From the IMG/VR virus record IMGVR_UViG_3300049043_000066, positions 1-64,000 of that record: a DNA stretch of 64,000 nucleotides. One strand, given 5' to 3'. The stretch is from a virus. The notes under the pieces are model-generated. The model searched no databases. It had not been told where the DNA came from and saw only the letters and a list, made by a program, of their open reading frames with translations. Position 1 is the stretch's first letter, and the number at the start of each line of letters is the position of its first letter. The position numbers and the translations under genes were made by a program. Positions 17,516 through 26,509 of the stretch are shown one piece after another.

Positions 17516-18040
17516 AATGTATGCAAAAGATTTATTGAAGGTTTGAAGGATCATAATCTAACTCATGAAGATATTAAATCATGGAAATATATAGGTGGTA
17601 GTGGTCGCCATGACAGATTATTTCCATCTTAAGTTTCAAAGATGAAGAAGATAGATTTACGCCGCCTGATAAACAAAGCCAGTGTATTTGCAAAACTGCT
17701 ATCAGTGAGCAGTGTTGGATAGTTGATGAAAAGTGCTTAATTAGCTAAAAATTTTGATAATGTTTTAGTCATTGGTAATTGTTGTAAAAGACATTTTTTA
17801 CCCGATTGCGGTAGAAATTGCGGGAAATGCGGAGCACCTCATAAAAATAGAGTCATTGATCGATGTAATGATTGTAAATATACATGTGAAAAATGTTCAA
17901 AGAAGAAAGAATGCCTGGCGTCGCTTTTTTGTAATGACTGTAGAACAAAGCAATGTGAGAGCTGTGATAGAACTATAAAGTTCAAGTTTAAACATTGTTA
18001 TAAATGCCATCTAGAATTACAAAAGAAAAAAGATACATAA
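17513..18040 (+). CDS. Cys-rich zinc-binding viral protein, frameshifted
   Basis: MNVCKRFIEGLKDHNLTHED opens it. After indels near 17630 and 17735 the typical block reads LVIGNCCKRHFLPDCGRNCG, CGAPHKNR and repeated CxxC pairs (CNDC, CEKC, CNDC, CESC, CYKC). Proteins with NCC-x-F and C-x2-C-x-PH(K/R)NR recur in giant viruses and their satellites. Likely a multi-zinc structural or nucleic-acid-binding protein. Confidence 0.65.
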
Positions 18041-18090
18041 TTTATTATATGGCTTAAAGAATTATTAAATATATTATATTAAGTATAATG
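18038..18090 (+). promoter_or_regulatory. Repeated AT-rich upstream element, copy 2
   Basis: AATTTAT...TGGCTTAAAGAATTA then an A/T-rich run and the ATG of the zinc-finger gene. Aligns with 17464-17515. Confidence 0.45.
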
Positions 18091-18312
18091 GAAGAACAAA
18101 ATAAAAAATCAAAAACTAAAAACTCAAAAGAATATAATCTAGCTTATTATCACGAGGTCATAAAAGCCAAGGGACCAAGATTATGCACTTATTGTCAGAA
18201 TGAATACATGAGCGACAGTAGCCTAATTCGCCATCAGAAGAGATCGTCAAAGTGCTTAGCCAAACAGCTACAGAAGCAAATAGATGAACTAAAAGCAAAT
18301 ATACAAAATTAA
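18088..18312 (+). CDS. Small C2H2-type zinc-finger protein
   Basis: 74 residues, intact. CTYCQNEYMSDSSLIRHQKR then SSKC: C-x2-C-x12-H-x6-C, a C2HC finger, followed by a C-terminal helix (LQKQIDELKANI). Basic N-terminus. Likely nucleic-acid binding. Confidence 0.7.
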   Translation: MEEQNKKSKTKNSKEYNLAYYHEVIKAKGPRLCTYCQNEYMSDSSLIRHQKRSSKCLAKQLQKQIDELKANIQN

Positions 18313-18358
18313 TAAGTTAATTTAAGTATATAACTTAAATTAGCTTATATATATTTAA

Positions 18359-18697
18359 ATGAGTAGAGAGGATAGAAAAGAATATGCTAGAACTTATTAC
18401 CAGATGAACAAGAAACGATACCAGGAATATTATGAGAAGAATGCAGAGGCAATTTTACAAAAGACACGCCAAGATTATTTGAACAATAAAGAATATTATA
18501 AAAACAAATCGAAGGCATATTATGAACAAAATAAAAGTGAAATAAGAGAGAGAAAATCGGATAGGTATAGGAGCAACATAGAACAGTTCAGACAATATCA
18601 CAGAGAATATAATAGATTTACAAAGTATAGAATACTAGATTACAACCGTGAAAGATATAGAATTTTCAGTAAAAATAAATCCGATATTAGACTTTGA
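18359..18697 (+). CDS. Lys/Arg/Tyr-rich repetitive protein
   Basis: 112 residues, intact. Imperfect repeats of about 11-15 residues (YYQMNKKRYQEYYEKN, YYEQNKSEIRERKSDRY) form a highly basic helix-rich chain. Similar Asn-Lys-Tyr-rich proteins occur in giant viruses. Could bind DNA; no enzymatic motif. Confidence 0.65.
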   Translation: MSREDRKEYARTYYQMNKKRYQEYYEKNAEAILQKTRQDYLNNKEYYKNKSKAYYEQNKSEIRERKSDRYRSNIEQFRQYHREYNRFTKYRILDYNRERYRIFSKNKSDIRL

Positions 18698-18770
18698 TGA
18701 ATAACTTATATATTAATAATTCATTTAAGTTAATAATAACTTAAATAATTATTAATATATAGTATTATAT

Positions 18771-19061
18771 ATGAATATTCAAGACTTACCAACTGAGCTA
18801 CAGAACAAGATATTCTATTACACCGCCGAGCATCCATGTGCTAAGATGATTAAGGATATATATAAGTATGATGTATATGAGCCATTATTTTTTAGTGCTG
18901 ATGAAAATGGAAGATTAACCATGGAAGATATTAAGATTCCTTGTAATATCTTTCGAATTAGAAATTTAAAAAAGATTACTCTGAGTCAAAGTCCTATAAG
19001 TGAAATACATTGGAATAATCTGATTACAAAGATTAAGAGAGAAAAAGTTAATTTGATTTAA
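18771..19061 (+). CDS. F-box-like short protein
   Basis: 96 residues. The N-terminus IQDLPTELQNKIFYYTAEHP matches the LP-x-E-L-x-x-K-I-F core of F-box-like motifs common in giant viruses and PLVs. In eukaryotes F-box proteins recruit targets to SCF ubiquitin ligases, which would imply a eukaryotic host for this element. The rest is unrecognised. Confidence 0.6.
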   Translation: MNIQDLPTELQNKIFYYTAEHPCAKMIKDIYKYDVYEPLFFSADENGRLTMEDIKIPCNIFRIRNLKKITLSQSPISEIHWNNLITKIKREKVNLI

Positions 19062-19264
19062 AAAGATTTTTCGGGAAACGCGATCTATAATTATCAGGAG
19101 GAGTTATCTTCCTTACAAACTCAACAACCTTAACATTTACAACTGAAGAGCAACAGGATAAGTTGCATTTTATGTGATGGAAGAAATTTATGACATTATC
19201 CACTATTTTCTTGAGCAACTCGAACATCAATATATAATATTATAGTCAGATATTAATATATTGA
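19062..19264. other. Intergenic region without a supported gene
   Basis: AT-rich. Fragments of open frame exist on both strands but none has a good start, motif or similarity. It may hold the promoter of the integrase. Confidence 0.4.
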
Positions 19265-20185
19265 ATGCTTTCTATAGAAGATTCTATATCCAAAGCTTAT
19301 TACGACGATGAAGACGGCTTCGGCTCCATGAACAAGACTCTGACAGATGCTAAGAGATACAACGAAAAAGTATCCTTAGAAAATGTTAGAAGCATGGTTC
19401 GCCAAGAATATAGGCGTCAAGAGAAACTTGAGAAGGGTATAACAGTTTCATAGCGGATAGGTGTTATGAAGAAATACCAGATGGATTTATTTTTCTTCCA
19501 AGATTTAGAGAAGGAATAGGGCAAAAGCAACCGTCAGCCCTGCTGATGGTCGATATTTTCAGCAAATACTGCGTGGTGGTGCCAACCAAGACCAAACAGC
19601 CCGACGATGTCCTTGAAGCAATCAAAGAGTGCATCAAAGAGCACCAAGCCAAGCCCGAGAGCATCTACTCAGACGAAGAAGGTGCTTTTGTTTCCAACAA
19701 AGTGCAGTCTTATTTCAGGAGCGAGGAGATCCGCCATATCATCACACGAGGACACGCGGCAGTGGCGGAAAGAACTGGGCGGACAATAAAGGATCTATTA
19801 TATAGACGAGTAGATGGGCAAGATAATCCTATATGGACTGACCATATAAAGGCTGTCCTGAACACCTACAACAAGAAAATGGTCCATAGTGCAACAGGCT
19901 TTACTCCATATGAAGGTCGCTTAGCTAAACATCGCATGGAAATTAAAACAAGACTGGAATTAAATGCTAAACGGAAAAGGAAATACCCTAACATTGCTAT
20001 AGGCGACAAGGTTAGGCTATACAAAAAGAAAGGACCACTGGATAAGGAAAGAACTGGCATACTGGACAAAAGACCTGCATGAGGTCGTGGATATAAAAGA
20101 ATCGGAGGGGCAGAAATTCTACAGGATCAGAAACCGAGACCATTTGTTCATCCGATCAGATATCCTTTTAGTTCCTAATTCCTAA
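19265..20185 (+). CDS. Retroviral-type (rve) integrase, Polinton/PLV family, frameshifted
   Basis: Corrected length about 305 residues. N-terminus: ISKAYYDDEDGFGSMNKTLT, then RRQEKLEKGYNSFIADR across an indel near 19440. The catalytic core has the first Asp in YQMDLFFFQDL (19470s), the second in IYSDEEGAF (19660s), and Glu in AAVAERT 32 residues later: a DDE triad. The C-terminal domain (IGDKVRLYKKKGPLDKERTG, then RIRNRDHLFIRSD) is chromodomain/SH3-like in position. It inserts element DNA into host or giant-virus genomes. A further indel lies near 20075. Confidence 0.85.
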
Positions 20186-20299
20186 CAGCACACCTTGTCG
20201 TAATTCCGTAGTAAGAATTTCTTGAGGTGGGCGATCTCCTCGTCGGTCAAATCTTGGATATCGTCCTTGATTCTGTTCAGGATCCTTATTTCTTAGCAT
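20182..20299 (-). CDS. Possible 39-aa protein
   Basis: RILNRIKDDIQDLTDEEIAH then LKKFLLRNYDKVCC, stopping against the convergent integrase stop. A start MLKK needs one restored base. It is present in both inverted-repeat copies, which supports coding. Confidence 0.35.
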
Positions 20300-20353
20300 C
20301 GTGCCTCCAGCCGAAGCAACACTGCTTATAAATACATTCTAGCATGGAAATAA

Positions 20354-21114
20354 TCATTCTATATCGTAGTTGCAGATAATTGAGTGTATCACCTTTTCTT
20401 GCTTATTTGATATATCTTCTCATACTCGCCTTTGAATATAATCACTGAATAAATATGATAGATAAGTTCAATTTATTAATCACCAGCATCACCTTACATT
20501 TACAAGTTTTTAAAAATTCTATGATATCAACAACTATTTGGGTCATATCTGTATCTCTTATTTGAGATGCATAATTACTATTATCTGAATATAGATAAGG
20601 CAGATCCAAAAATAAAAAGGCTTCCTCGTCGTCCTTATACACATTCGAAAATGTCTTTATAATCCAAGTTGGTTATTTTAGCGTTTTCCAGGATGGAAGC
20701 CTCCACGGGATTATAATTGTCATGATTCTTCAGGACAACGCCATAACTGACCACGAACGAAATGAGTCTTTCCTGATATGTTCCTTGACATGCGGTGAGA
20801 TTTCCAGGAGTCAAAAAACTTCCTAAAATCACGCTTCCTTAACTCGAAGTCGTCATTATATACTCTATTTAACTCATAGATAACATCGTGGATATGCTCA
20901 TAATGCTTAAAAGCATAGAATAATGTCTCATCTGTATCATTGATATGAAAATCATATTTCTTCCAGTCCTTATAGAAATGCTTAATGACAGCAAAGGAGC
21001 CACTGAACGGTTCCACCACTGTTTTAACATCAAGGGGTAATGAAATGCTTAAAGTGCTTCATGTCAGGTTTCTTTATTCCCTAATCTGTTGATTATGTTA
21101 TTATACTTTACCAT
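20354..21114 (-). CDS. D12-class N6-adenine DNA methyltransferase, second copy, frameshifted
   Basis: VEPFSGSFAVIKHFYKDW is intact. Catalytic DPPY reads DLPY here because of one base change at about 20610, and indels lie near 20640, 20690 and 20805. The start MVKYNNIINRLGN follows directly from the DUF5754-like gene. Confidence 0.75.
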
Positions 21115-21115
21115 A

Positions 21116-21620
21116 TTAATTCTTAAAGATAAAATTAATATTCTTATACCTTTTATTAATATCATTCACTGAAGCTTGAATGGTTGGCTTATTCCAGAGA
21201 TATCCATCGACTGTAAAAGCCAGGTGTTTTAGGATCTTGCCAGTTCTCATTCTTCTGATGTCTGGCGATATATCTCTCCTTCCTCTCCTCAGTCCTTATG
21301 AAGCGTAAAGTCAGATGCATTTTTCTGACCAAAAGAGACGGTTTTCTTTCCATCAATCACTGCATCTAGCTTCTTCCCCTTTTTTCGGCTCTGTTGAATT
21401 ACTACCTCCATCATATACTGTTCTGTTAGATCTTTTATATCTTCTGCTGAAAGTTATCACTTGTAGCTCTTTAGTTTTACAGATCAAATAATACACCGCA
21501 ACAAGGACATATAATTATTTTCTTTTTCGTGTCGTTATGGTGATCAACTAAGTCGTCATCAGTAGCTCCTGATGCATCCATATCAAGTTCCACATTTTTA
21601 AACACTTTCATTCTTATCAT
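21116..21620 (-). CDS. DUF5754-like zinc-containing viral protein, second copy
   Basis: MIRMKVFKNVELDMDASGAT, Cys knuckle, GKKLDAVIDGKKTVSFGQK, then DFTLHKD, ERYIARHQKNENWQDPKTPG and FYSRW, and final INFIFKN. The RHQKNENW...GFYSRW...WNKPT stretch is the family signature. The function of the family is unknown. Indels near 21390 and 21295 break the frame. Confidence 0.7.
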
Positions 21621-21679
21621 ACTTTACTTTATACTATATTATTTTATTTCAAATCTATCATGCATAATAAACAATGCAT

Positions 21680-21817
21680 CTAAATGTTTCTTTGTTTTAG
21701 AGTGCTTCTCATACTGTTTCTAAATAATTGAGCACCACATATAGGACAGCGTTGTTTTGGCTTTTCTTTGCTAGGACTGCCTGGTATTTCACATGTTTTT
21801 TGACATTCTAGATCCAT
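21680..21817 (-). CDS. 45-aa Zn-ribbon-like protein, intact copy
   Basis: MDLECQKTCEIPGSPSKEKP, then CPICGAQLF and a basic tail ending KQRNI. One CxxC plus upstream cysteines suggests a zinc knuckle. Divergently transcribed from the ATPase across a short AT-rich region. Confidence 0.6.
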   Translation of the reverse strand: MDLECQKTCEIPGSPSKEKPKQRCPICGAQLFRNSMRSTLKQRNI

Positions 21818-21978
21818 TTGGATTATTTAACAATAATATAGAAAATATTTATAAATTTATATAATGTAAAATAGGCTTGATATTTATGCAATTAGCCTAA
21901 TTCAACATGTTATTTGAGATTTTAGAACCATTTGGATTATTTACATTATTATATAAAATATATCATGTTTATATAATA

Positions 21979-22759
21979 ATGTTAAACTTAAACAAAGTTG
22001 GAAAACCATTATGTAGAGTGGATAAAGGTAAATACAATAACATGTTAGTAAGTGTAACAGATCAACAGAATGATAAAGACGATGATACTATAATGAAAGA
22101 GTTTAAAAGATTATCTATTTCTAATGAGTCAAAATTTCAATTAGTTCCAGATTTAACTACTGAGCGTCAAATTGTATATATTACAGGACCAAGTGGTTCT
22201 GGTAAATCTACTTTCACTAGGAAGTATATAGAAGAATTGAAAAAGAAGAAAAAGAGATACCAATATATTTATTTTCCAGCAATAGGTCAAGATGAAAGTT
22301 TAGACAGTGTAAATCCGCAACGAATAACCATCGATGAGACTTTAATAGAGGACCCTATAACTTTAGAGGATCTCGCAGATTCTGTTTGCATTTTTGATGA
22401 TATAGATGTAATTCCTGATAAAAAGCAACGGGAAGCTGTATATAAGATTACTCAACCAGTTATTGGAATGTGGTAGACATACTACGGACATATGTTATAG
22501 TGACCAATCATTTGCCCACCAATGGCAAAGATACCAGACGCATTCTCAACGAGAGTCATTGTTTTGTTTATTTTCCTTCATCGGCAAGTGGAAGAATTAA
22601 ATATTTCTTACAGAATATCTAGGTTTAGATAAGAATACAATAATTTATATTAAAAAACAGCATACACGATGGTGTTGTATTTTTAAACATTATCCTCAAG
22701 TTTATATGCTTGAAAGAGAAGTAGGACTACTTAACGAACTTAATCCTGATGAAGATTAA
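21979..22759 (+). CDS. A32-like packaging ATPase (P-loop), better copy
   Basis: Corrected about 260 residues starting MLNLNKVGKPLCRVDKGKY. Walker A GPSGSGKSTFTRKYI is at about residue 70, Walker B VCIFDDIDVI about residue 135, and a sensor-like ITNHLPTNGKDTRR segment follows. The length and the FDDID and TNHLPTNGKD blocks fit the FtsK-HerA-like DNA-packaging ATPases of PLVs, virophages and giant viruses, which pump DNA into capsids. I chose the internal Met because it is shared by both copies. Indels near 22450 and 22610. A packaging enzyme without a capsid gene in the segment implies missing sequence or a helper virus. Confidence 0.75.
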
Positions 22760-23010
22760 GGATAATTAACCTCTTCCTTCATTCCTTTGTAGATCTTGGA
22801 TGCTTCTTTATTGATTAATTTCAAATAATCGTTGATCTTCCTATGTATCCTTTTAATATTAAGATCTTCATTTAATAATTTTAAATTTTGTTCTATCTTT
22901 TTCTTGTGTTCTATCATCTTGTAATAATGCTGATATAATAGCTCGATTGCCTGTAAATTGCAGACCTTTCTCATATAAATCTTCCCAATTCAGAGTTGAA
23001 TACCTGAACT
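22756..23010 (-). CDS. C-terminal part of an unrecognised coiled-coil protein, second copy
   Basis: LKLLNEDLNIKRIHRKINDY to GMKEEVNYP, convergent with the ATPase and sharing stop bases. Open at its 5' side toward the adapter junction, so truncated by the join. Confidence 0.55.
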
Positions 23011-23037
23011 AAAGTAGCAATCATAAGTTTTGTAGCG

Positions 23038-23059
23038 CTTCGTTCAGTTACGTATTGCT
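23038..23059 (+). other. Embedded Oxford Nanopore ligation-adapter sequence
   Basis: TTCGTTCAGTTACGTATTGC within this stretch is identical to the 3' end of the ONT ligation adapter top strand, and TGTA 7-10 bases upstream continues the match after a small gap. It separates PLV DNA from phage uvsW. In an ONT read an internal adapter means two molecules were read as one: the PLV molecule ended just left of it and the phage molecule starts just right. Confidence 0.92.
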
Positions 23060-24032
23060 CAGTCCGACGCATTGATGCCCTCAGATAGGATGCTGTGGTG
23101 AATGACAACAAACCGCTTGCCGCTATCCTTACCCCACGCATTGAGAGTATCAAAGAACTTCTCACGATCCACCTTCTTGCCATCAATAACCGCACCAGTC
23201 TTGGATGTAATCATCATCCAAGAATAACCACGATGTTCCAGTTGCGAACAGAAAGTCAGATTGTGATACCAAACCGATGATTTGTTTGGTAGTGCGAGCA
23301 CAAATGAGGATCTTTTTGATGCTCTGCTCATCAATCGTCTCCAGAAGATTGTCTGCATCACGTTGAAAAACAACCTGACGATCTTTGACCATAGGCAACT
23401 GCTTGACCACAACTTTAGGAGGCAGAATGTAACCAGCATCCACGAGTTCAGGTGCAGGAACCTGACAAATTACCTGACCATAAACTTTCAGGATGATTCA
23501 TTCCTGGTTTGCCAAATGCAATCGAATGTTTCGGAGTTGCAGTAAAGAAATAGCAACGCCTTGCATTAGCAGCAAAATATTCAGTTGCAGGAAAAAAGTT
23601 ACGTTTGACACTATTATGTGCCTCATCAAAGTAGATCGTATCCACATCAACTACCAGACTCTTGAATACGATTCAGAGAATTGTAGGTGGTGAAGATGAT
23701 ACGATGACGTCTGGACGTTATGCACTGCCCAATCGTAAATCACATCAGGATTGGTAGTAGATTGGTGGTGGGTTTCTCCACTGTGAACGTGAAGAATACG
23801 AACCATAGGGTCGACAACGTGCTCCAGAAACTCAGCAGAGAGTTGCTCAGCAAGCAGAATACGGGGAGCAACAACTACAACAGTCTGTGGAGTTTCTGAC
23901 TGAAACTGACGCAGAGTATCTACAATCATCTTCAGGACGTTTTCCGCCTGCAGTAGGCACAATCACTTGACCTTTGTTGTGCTTTTGCATAGCAGCAACA
24001 GCACGATGTTGATGAGGACGAAGAGTAATCAC
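23060..24032 (-). CDS. uvsW: UvsW-like SF2 DNA/RNA helicase, truncated at the chimeric join
   Basis: GTG start overlapping the upstream stop. MITLRPHQHRAVAAMQKHNK, Walker A VPTAGGKT (residues about 25-32), VVAPRILLAEQL, DEAH box YFDEAHNS (about residue 130), motif III FFTATP, then KKILICARTT and RFVVIHHSILSEGINAS. The last motif (QxxGRxxR) and the C-terminus are cut off by the adapter. T4 UvsW unwinds branched DNA and R-loops and helps switch to recombination-dependent replication. Indels near 23955, 23720, 23495 and 23440. Confidence 0.85.
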
Positions 24033-24222
24033 TTGTTCAGAATGTTGTTAAGGTCGTCAATCACAGAGTTCATCGCAGGCAAGAATAACCTGTCGCAAAA
24101 GGATAGGTTTTTTCGTAACTATGGCTCTCAGATGAGTCAACATTATAGCAGACGTTGACTGCATCCTGCAAGTTACTAATTAGACGTTTTAAGGTATCAA
24201 CCCTCACAGTCACAGTTTCCAT
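24029..24222 (-). CDS. Small conserved phage protein upstream of uvsW
   Basis: METVTVRVDTLKRLISNLQD, AVNVCYNVDSSESHSYEKTY, PFATGYS, then an indel near 24080 and VIDDLNNILNK. About 65 residues. Function unknown. Confidence 0.65.
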
Positions 24223-24256
24223 AACGTTGTAGTCGATTGTCAGAGGTGTCTCAGAG

Positions 24257-24290
24257 TGTTATACTACAGAGACACTTTGGGGGTGAGTAA
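24257..24290 (-). promoter_or_regulatory. CTCACCT-AAAGTGT intergenic motif, right-arm site 3
   Basis: Reverse strand: CTCACCCCCAAAGTGTCTCT then GTAGTATAAC, upstream of the METVTV gene. Confidence 0.45.
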
Positions 24291-24300
24291 CTTTAATAAC

Positions 24301-24981
24301 TCAACCTTTCATCAGATTGATGAGCTGAACTCAAGCAATCTTGTTTTTTCTTTTCCTGTTGGATTTTTGCCGTGAACTTCTTTATAGTCCAGCAAATAAT
24401 TTTGCTTTTCTTTGCCTCAACATTTCACTCTTTGCTTTATTTCTTTCTCGATCTCGTTCTGCTCTTGTTTTTCCAGATGCTTTTTGTGGTTGGTAATCTG
24501 GAGAAACAGTTTCTTTTTTTTGCTAAAAGCTGAGTGCAGTTGTTGGTTGCGATTCCCCTCTTTCTTTTGCTTTTCTTTCTAAGATGTCTGCGTTGTGCCT
24601 CCTTAGGTGATAATGCAGCAGAACCTCTTTCTCTTTCAGGTTGTTGAACTCTTGTGGATGTTGGTCTTTGAACACCAATATCTTTGCGGGGTTTGTATTC
24701 TTTAGCAGGTTCCATTTTCCCCACCAACAGGCTTTCGTTCTGCGTCTTTCAGGTTCAGTTTTCTTACGTTCAGCACCAATACGTCCACCTTCACCAGTGC
24801 GGCGAATTTGTGAAGAACTCATCACACTGGCGTCATATGCTTCTTTAGGATAACCTTTAAAGTTACGACATTATACTCCTTCTTTCCAGGACCAATATCA
24901 GCAATTTTATATTCAATAGGTCTTTTAACGTAAATTTCGACCTTTTCTTGCTTCAGTAATAAAGTCCTGGAAGGTTTTCAT
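24301..24981 (-). CDS. Putative internal head protein with capsid-targeting peptide, about 225 aa, frameshifted
   Basis: N-terminus MKTFQDFITEARK fits the T4 capsid-targeting/prohead-protease pattern very well: I-T-E followed by A is the canonical cleavage context. The body is Lys/Arg/Gln-rich (ERKKTEPERRRTKA, RPTSTRVQQPERERGSAAL, KTRAERDRERNKAKSEMLRQ) and ends LLGLVHQSMKG. Such proteins are packed in the head with the DNA and injected. Indels near 24935, 24870, 24730, 24600 and 24395. Confidence 0.6.
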
Positions 24982-25037
24982 CGTTATTTGAACACTCTTT
25001 TTAGTATTTAGATTGTATCGATCCGTTTGCTCTACCT

Positions 25038-25204
25038 TTAGAACACGCGACCTTCAGTATAAAATTGACGCACACGTTGACGGCAAGTTGCAATTAGAAG
25101 ATCATATTCTTCTTGTTGTTGATTTGAAAAAATAAAATCTTGTTTCCTCCAAGCAATTTGGAGTTCTTTAAGGTAAGAAAGCACGTTAGAATAGTTTCAG
25201 TCAT
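25038..25204 (-). CDS. Small conserved phage protein, frameshifted
   Basis: Corrected MTETIL-VLSYLKELQIAW, RKQDFIFSNQQQEEYDLLIA, CRQRVRQFYTEGRVF: an alpha-helical, charged chain of about 55 residues. Function unknown. Confidence 0.6.
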
Positions 25205-25329
25205 TTACGAAGAGGAGAATTGTAATAGGAACGAAAAACCGAGACAAGAATAATAAACGTTGAAATAACACCAACCAAACCAAGGAAGGTAACAACATCA
25301 CCATTAAAATTAAGAGTTTCAGGAGTCAT
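25201..25329 (-). CDS. 42-aa membrane microprotein
   Basis: MTPETLNFNGDVVTFLGLVG then a hydrophobic helix VISTLIILVSVF and a basic end YYNSPLRK. Confidence 0.6.
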   Translation of the reverse strand: MTPETLNFNGDVVTFLGLVGVISTFIILVSVFRSYYNSPLRK

Positions 25330-25331
25330 AA

Positions 25332-25466
25332 TCAAAAATCAACATTAGAGTTCAAAAAAGCATCAAAAGATTTGTTATCCTCCTCTTCAAGGAGACATTC
25401 ATTCATTTCTTCAACAAAATCAAAGGAAGAAAACTCTTCAATTTGCAAATCATCAAAGTGATCCAT
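25332..25466 (-). CDS. 44-aa acidic protein
   Basis: MDHFDDLQIEEFSSFDFVEE, then MNECLLEEEDNKSFDAFLNS. Strongly acidic; first gene after the conserved intergenic motif. Confidence 0.6.
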   Translation of the reverse strand: MDHFDDLQIEEFSSFDFVEEMNECLLEEEDNKSFDAFLNSNVDF

Positions 25467-25482
25467 TTTAGATAAGTTGCTT

Positions 25483-25512
25483 ACACTATAAAGACACTTT
25501 GGAGGTGAGCTA
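25483..25512 (-). promoter_or_regulatory. CTCACCT-AAAGTGT intergenic motif, right-arm site 2
   Basis: Reverse strand: CTCACCTCCAAAGTGTCTTT then ATAGTGTAAGC. Confidence 0.5.
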
Positions 25513-25518
25513 TTTAAT

Positions 25519-25929
25519 TCAACGACTCATAATTGCTTTCATCTCCGCACGTTTTTGTGCTTGTTGTGCTCTTGCTTCTGCGCCAATTTCACTATGAACG
25601 TGTTTAATATGTGCTGACTTTTGAGTTGCTTGGCGTCTTGCAATTTACTTATTATATTCATTCGACTTCATAACTGGGACTTGCTCTAATTGCAAATCCT
25701 CTCTTTGACTTACTCTTTTATAATCTTGTCTTATTTGTGCGTGTCTTTCTTTTTGTGCTTGCAGTCTTTGTTTTGATTTAGCAGCAAAATCTTTTCCACG
25801 AGTTCTTGATCGTTCATAAGCAGCGGCACGACGAGCAGCAAGTCTTGCAGGTGCTGATGATTGATATGCTAGTTCTCCTGCTCTGTATTGAGATGCAGCA
25901 TCTTCACAAAACTGCTGAAAGGTTTTCAT
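25519..25929 (-). CDS. Putative internal head protein with capsid-targeting peptide (copy), frameshifted
   Basis: MKTFQQFCEDAASQYRAGEL onward, frame lost near 25645 and resumed as IARRQATQKSAHIKHVHSEI. Ends QKRAEMKAIMSR, against SRLKTIMSR in the other arm: a genotype difference. Confidence 0.6.
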
Positions 25930-26010
25930 TATACTTGACTTTTTTAGATATTTATTCTAATATATACTTTGATGTACTACACATCACACACATTACACAG
26001 GAGAATACCT

Positions 26011-26211
26011 ATGACACCTTATGAATTACGTTTTGAGATTTTTAAGCAAGCATACAATATGCTACAAGATGATTACAGTATGAAGTTTGAAATAGCACAA
26101 CGACAAAATCCAGATGGTTTAATCTCAGCAGACTTTGCTGAAAAATATCCAACTTTGAATCAAGTTCTGCAACAAGCAGAAGTCATCAATGACTTTGTAA
26201 GTTCCAAATAA
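26011..26211 (+). CDS. 66-aa small phage protein on the plus strand
   Basis: MTPYELRFEIFKQAYNMLQD, YSMKFEIAQRQNPDGLIS, ending VINDFVSSK. I use the internal Met because GGAG lies just upstream (CAGGAGAATACCT). It is convergent with the 88-residue membrane gene and shares its terminator. Function unknown. Confidence 0.75.
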   Translation: MTPYELRFEIFKQAYNMLQDDYSMKFEIAQRQNPDGLISADFAEKYPTLNQVLQQAEVINDFVSSK

Positions 26212-26215
26212 AACT

Positions 26216-26241
26216 AAAGGAGGGGATAAAACCCCTCCTTT
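26216..26241. terminator. Bidirectional terminator
   Basis: AAAGGAGGGG-ATAAAA-CCCCTCCTTT between convergent genes, mirror of 7583-7607. Confidence 0.85.
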
Positions 26242-26242
26242 T

Positions 26243-26509
26243 TTAATCTTTAATATAGGTTTCATCTCTACAAATACTTTTTATGTATTTGTCGAACTTG
26301 GCCTTAGGCACATCATTCCAATGACGATGTATTGATATAATATTAACTATTACCCCGCCAATAATAAAAAAGTTAGTGATAATCAGTTGTAAAGCAATCA
26401 AAAGACGAATGAGAGCAACACGATCTGCTGTTTTATTGCAGTTTGGATGAGACTTTTCTCCAAGAGCACAATAGATGTAATAAAGTAATCCTTTAGACTT
26501 CTTCTTCAT
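26243..26509 (-). CDS. 88-aa membrane protein
   Basis: Identical to 7315-7581: Cys/His segment KSHPNCNKTAD, then membrane helix LQLIITNFFIIGGVIVNIIS and a basic tail. Widely found in marine T4-like phages; function unknown. Confidence 0.75.
   Translation of the reverse strand: MKKKSKGLLYYIYCALGEKSHPNCNKTADRVALIRLLIALQLIITNFFIIGGVIVNIISIHRHWNDVPKAKFDKYIKSICRDETYIKD

Larger units (their letters stand above)
19975..23010 (-). repeat. PLV inverted repeat, right copy
   Basis: Reverse complement of 10739-13765. Its inner edge lies within the intact integrase gene; its outer edge is about 20 bases before the chimeric adapter. Confidence 0.8.
10739..23030. mobile_element. Polinton-like/virophage-like viral segment with about 3 kb inverted repeats
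   Basis: AT-rich DNA whose gene set is characteristic of PLVs and giant-virus satellites: P-loop packaging-type ATPase, rve integrase, D12 methylase, DUF5754-like protein, polymerase-like/SF1 helicase fusion, zinc-binding proteins and an F-box-like protein. No cyanobacterial or phage genes lie inside. No major or minor capsid gene is seen. Both ends run into phage DNA at the same gene, with a sequencing adapter at the right join, so the segment is incomplete and its attachment to the phage is artificial. Confidence 0.8.

Noticed and set aside
19048-19230. Minus-strand 60-codon frame in the PLV core
   Set aside because: Composition is that of an antisense AT-rich region; no start signal, motif or second-copy support.
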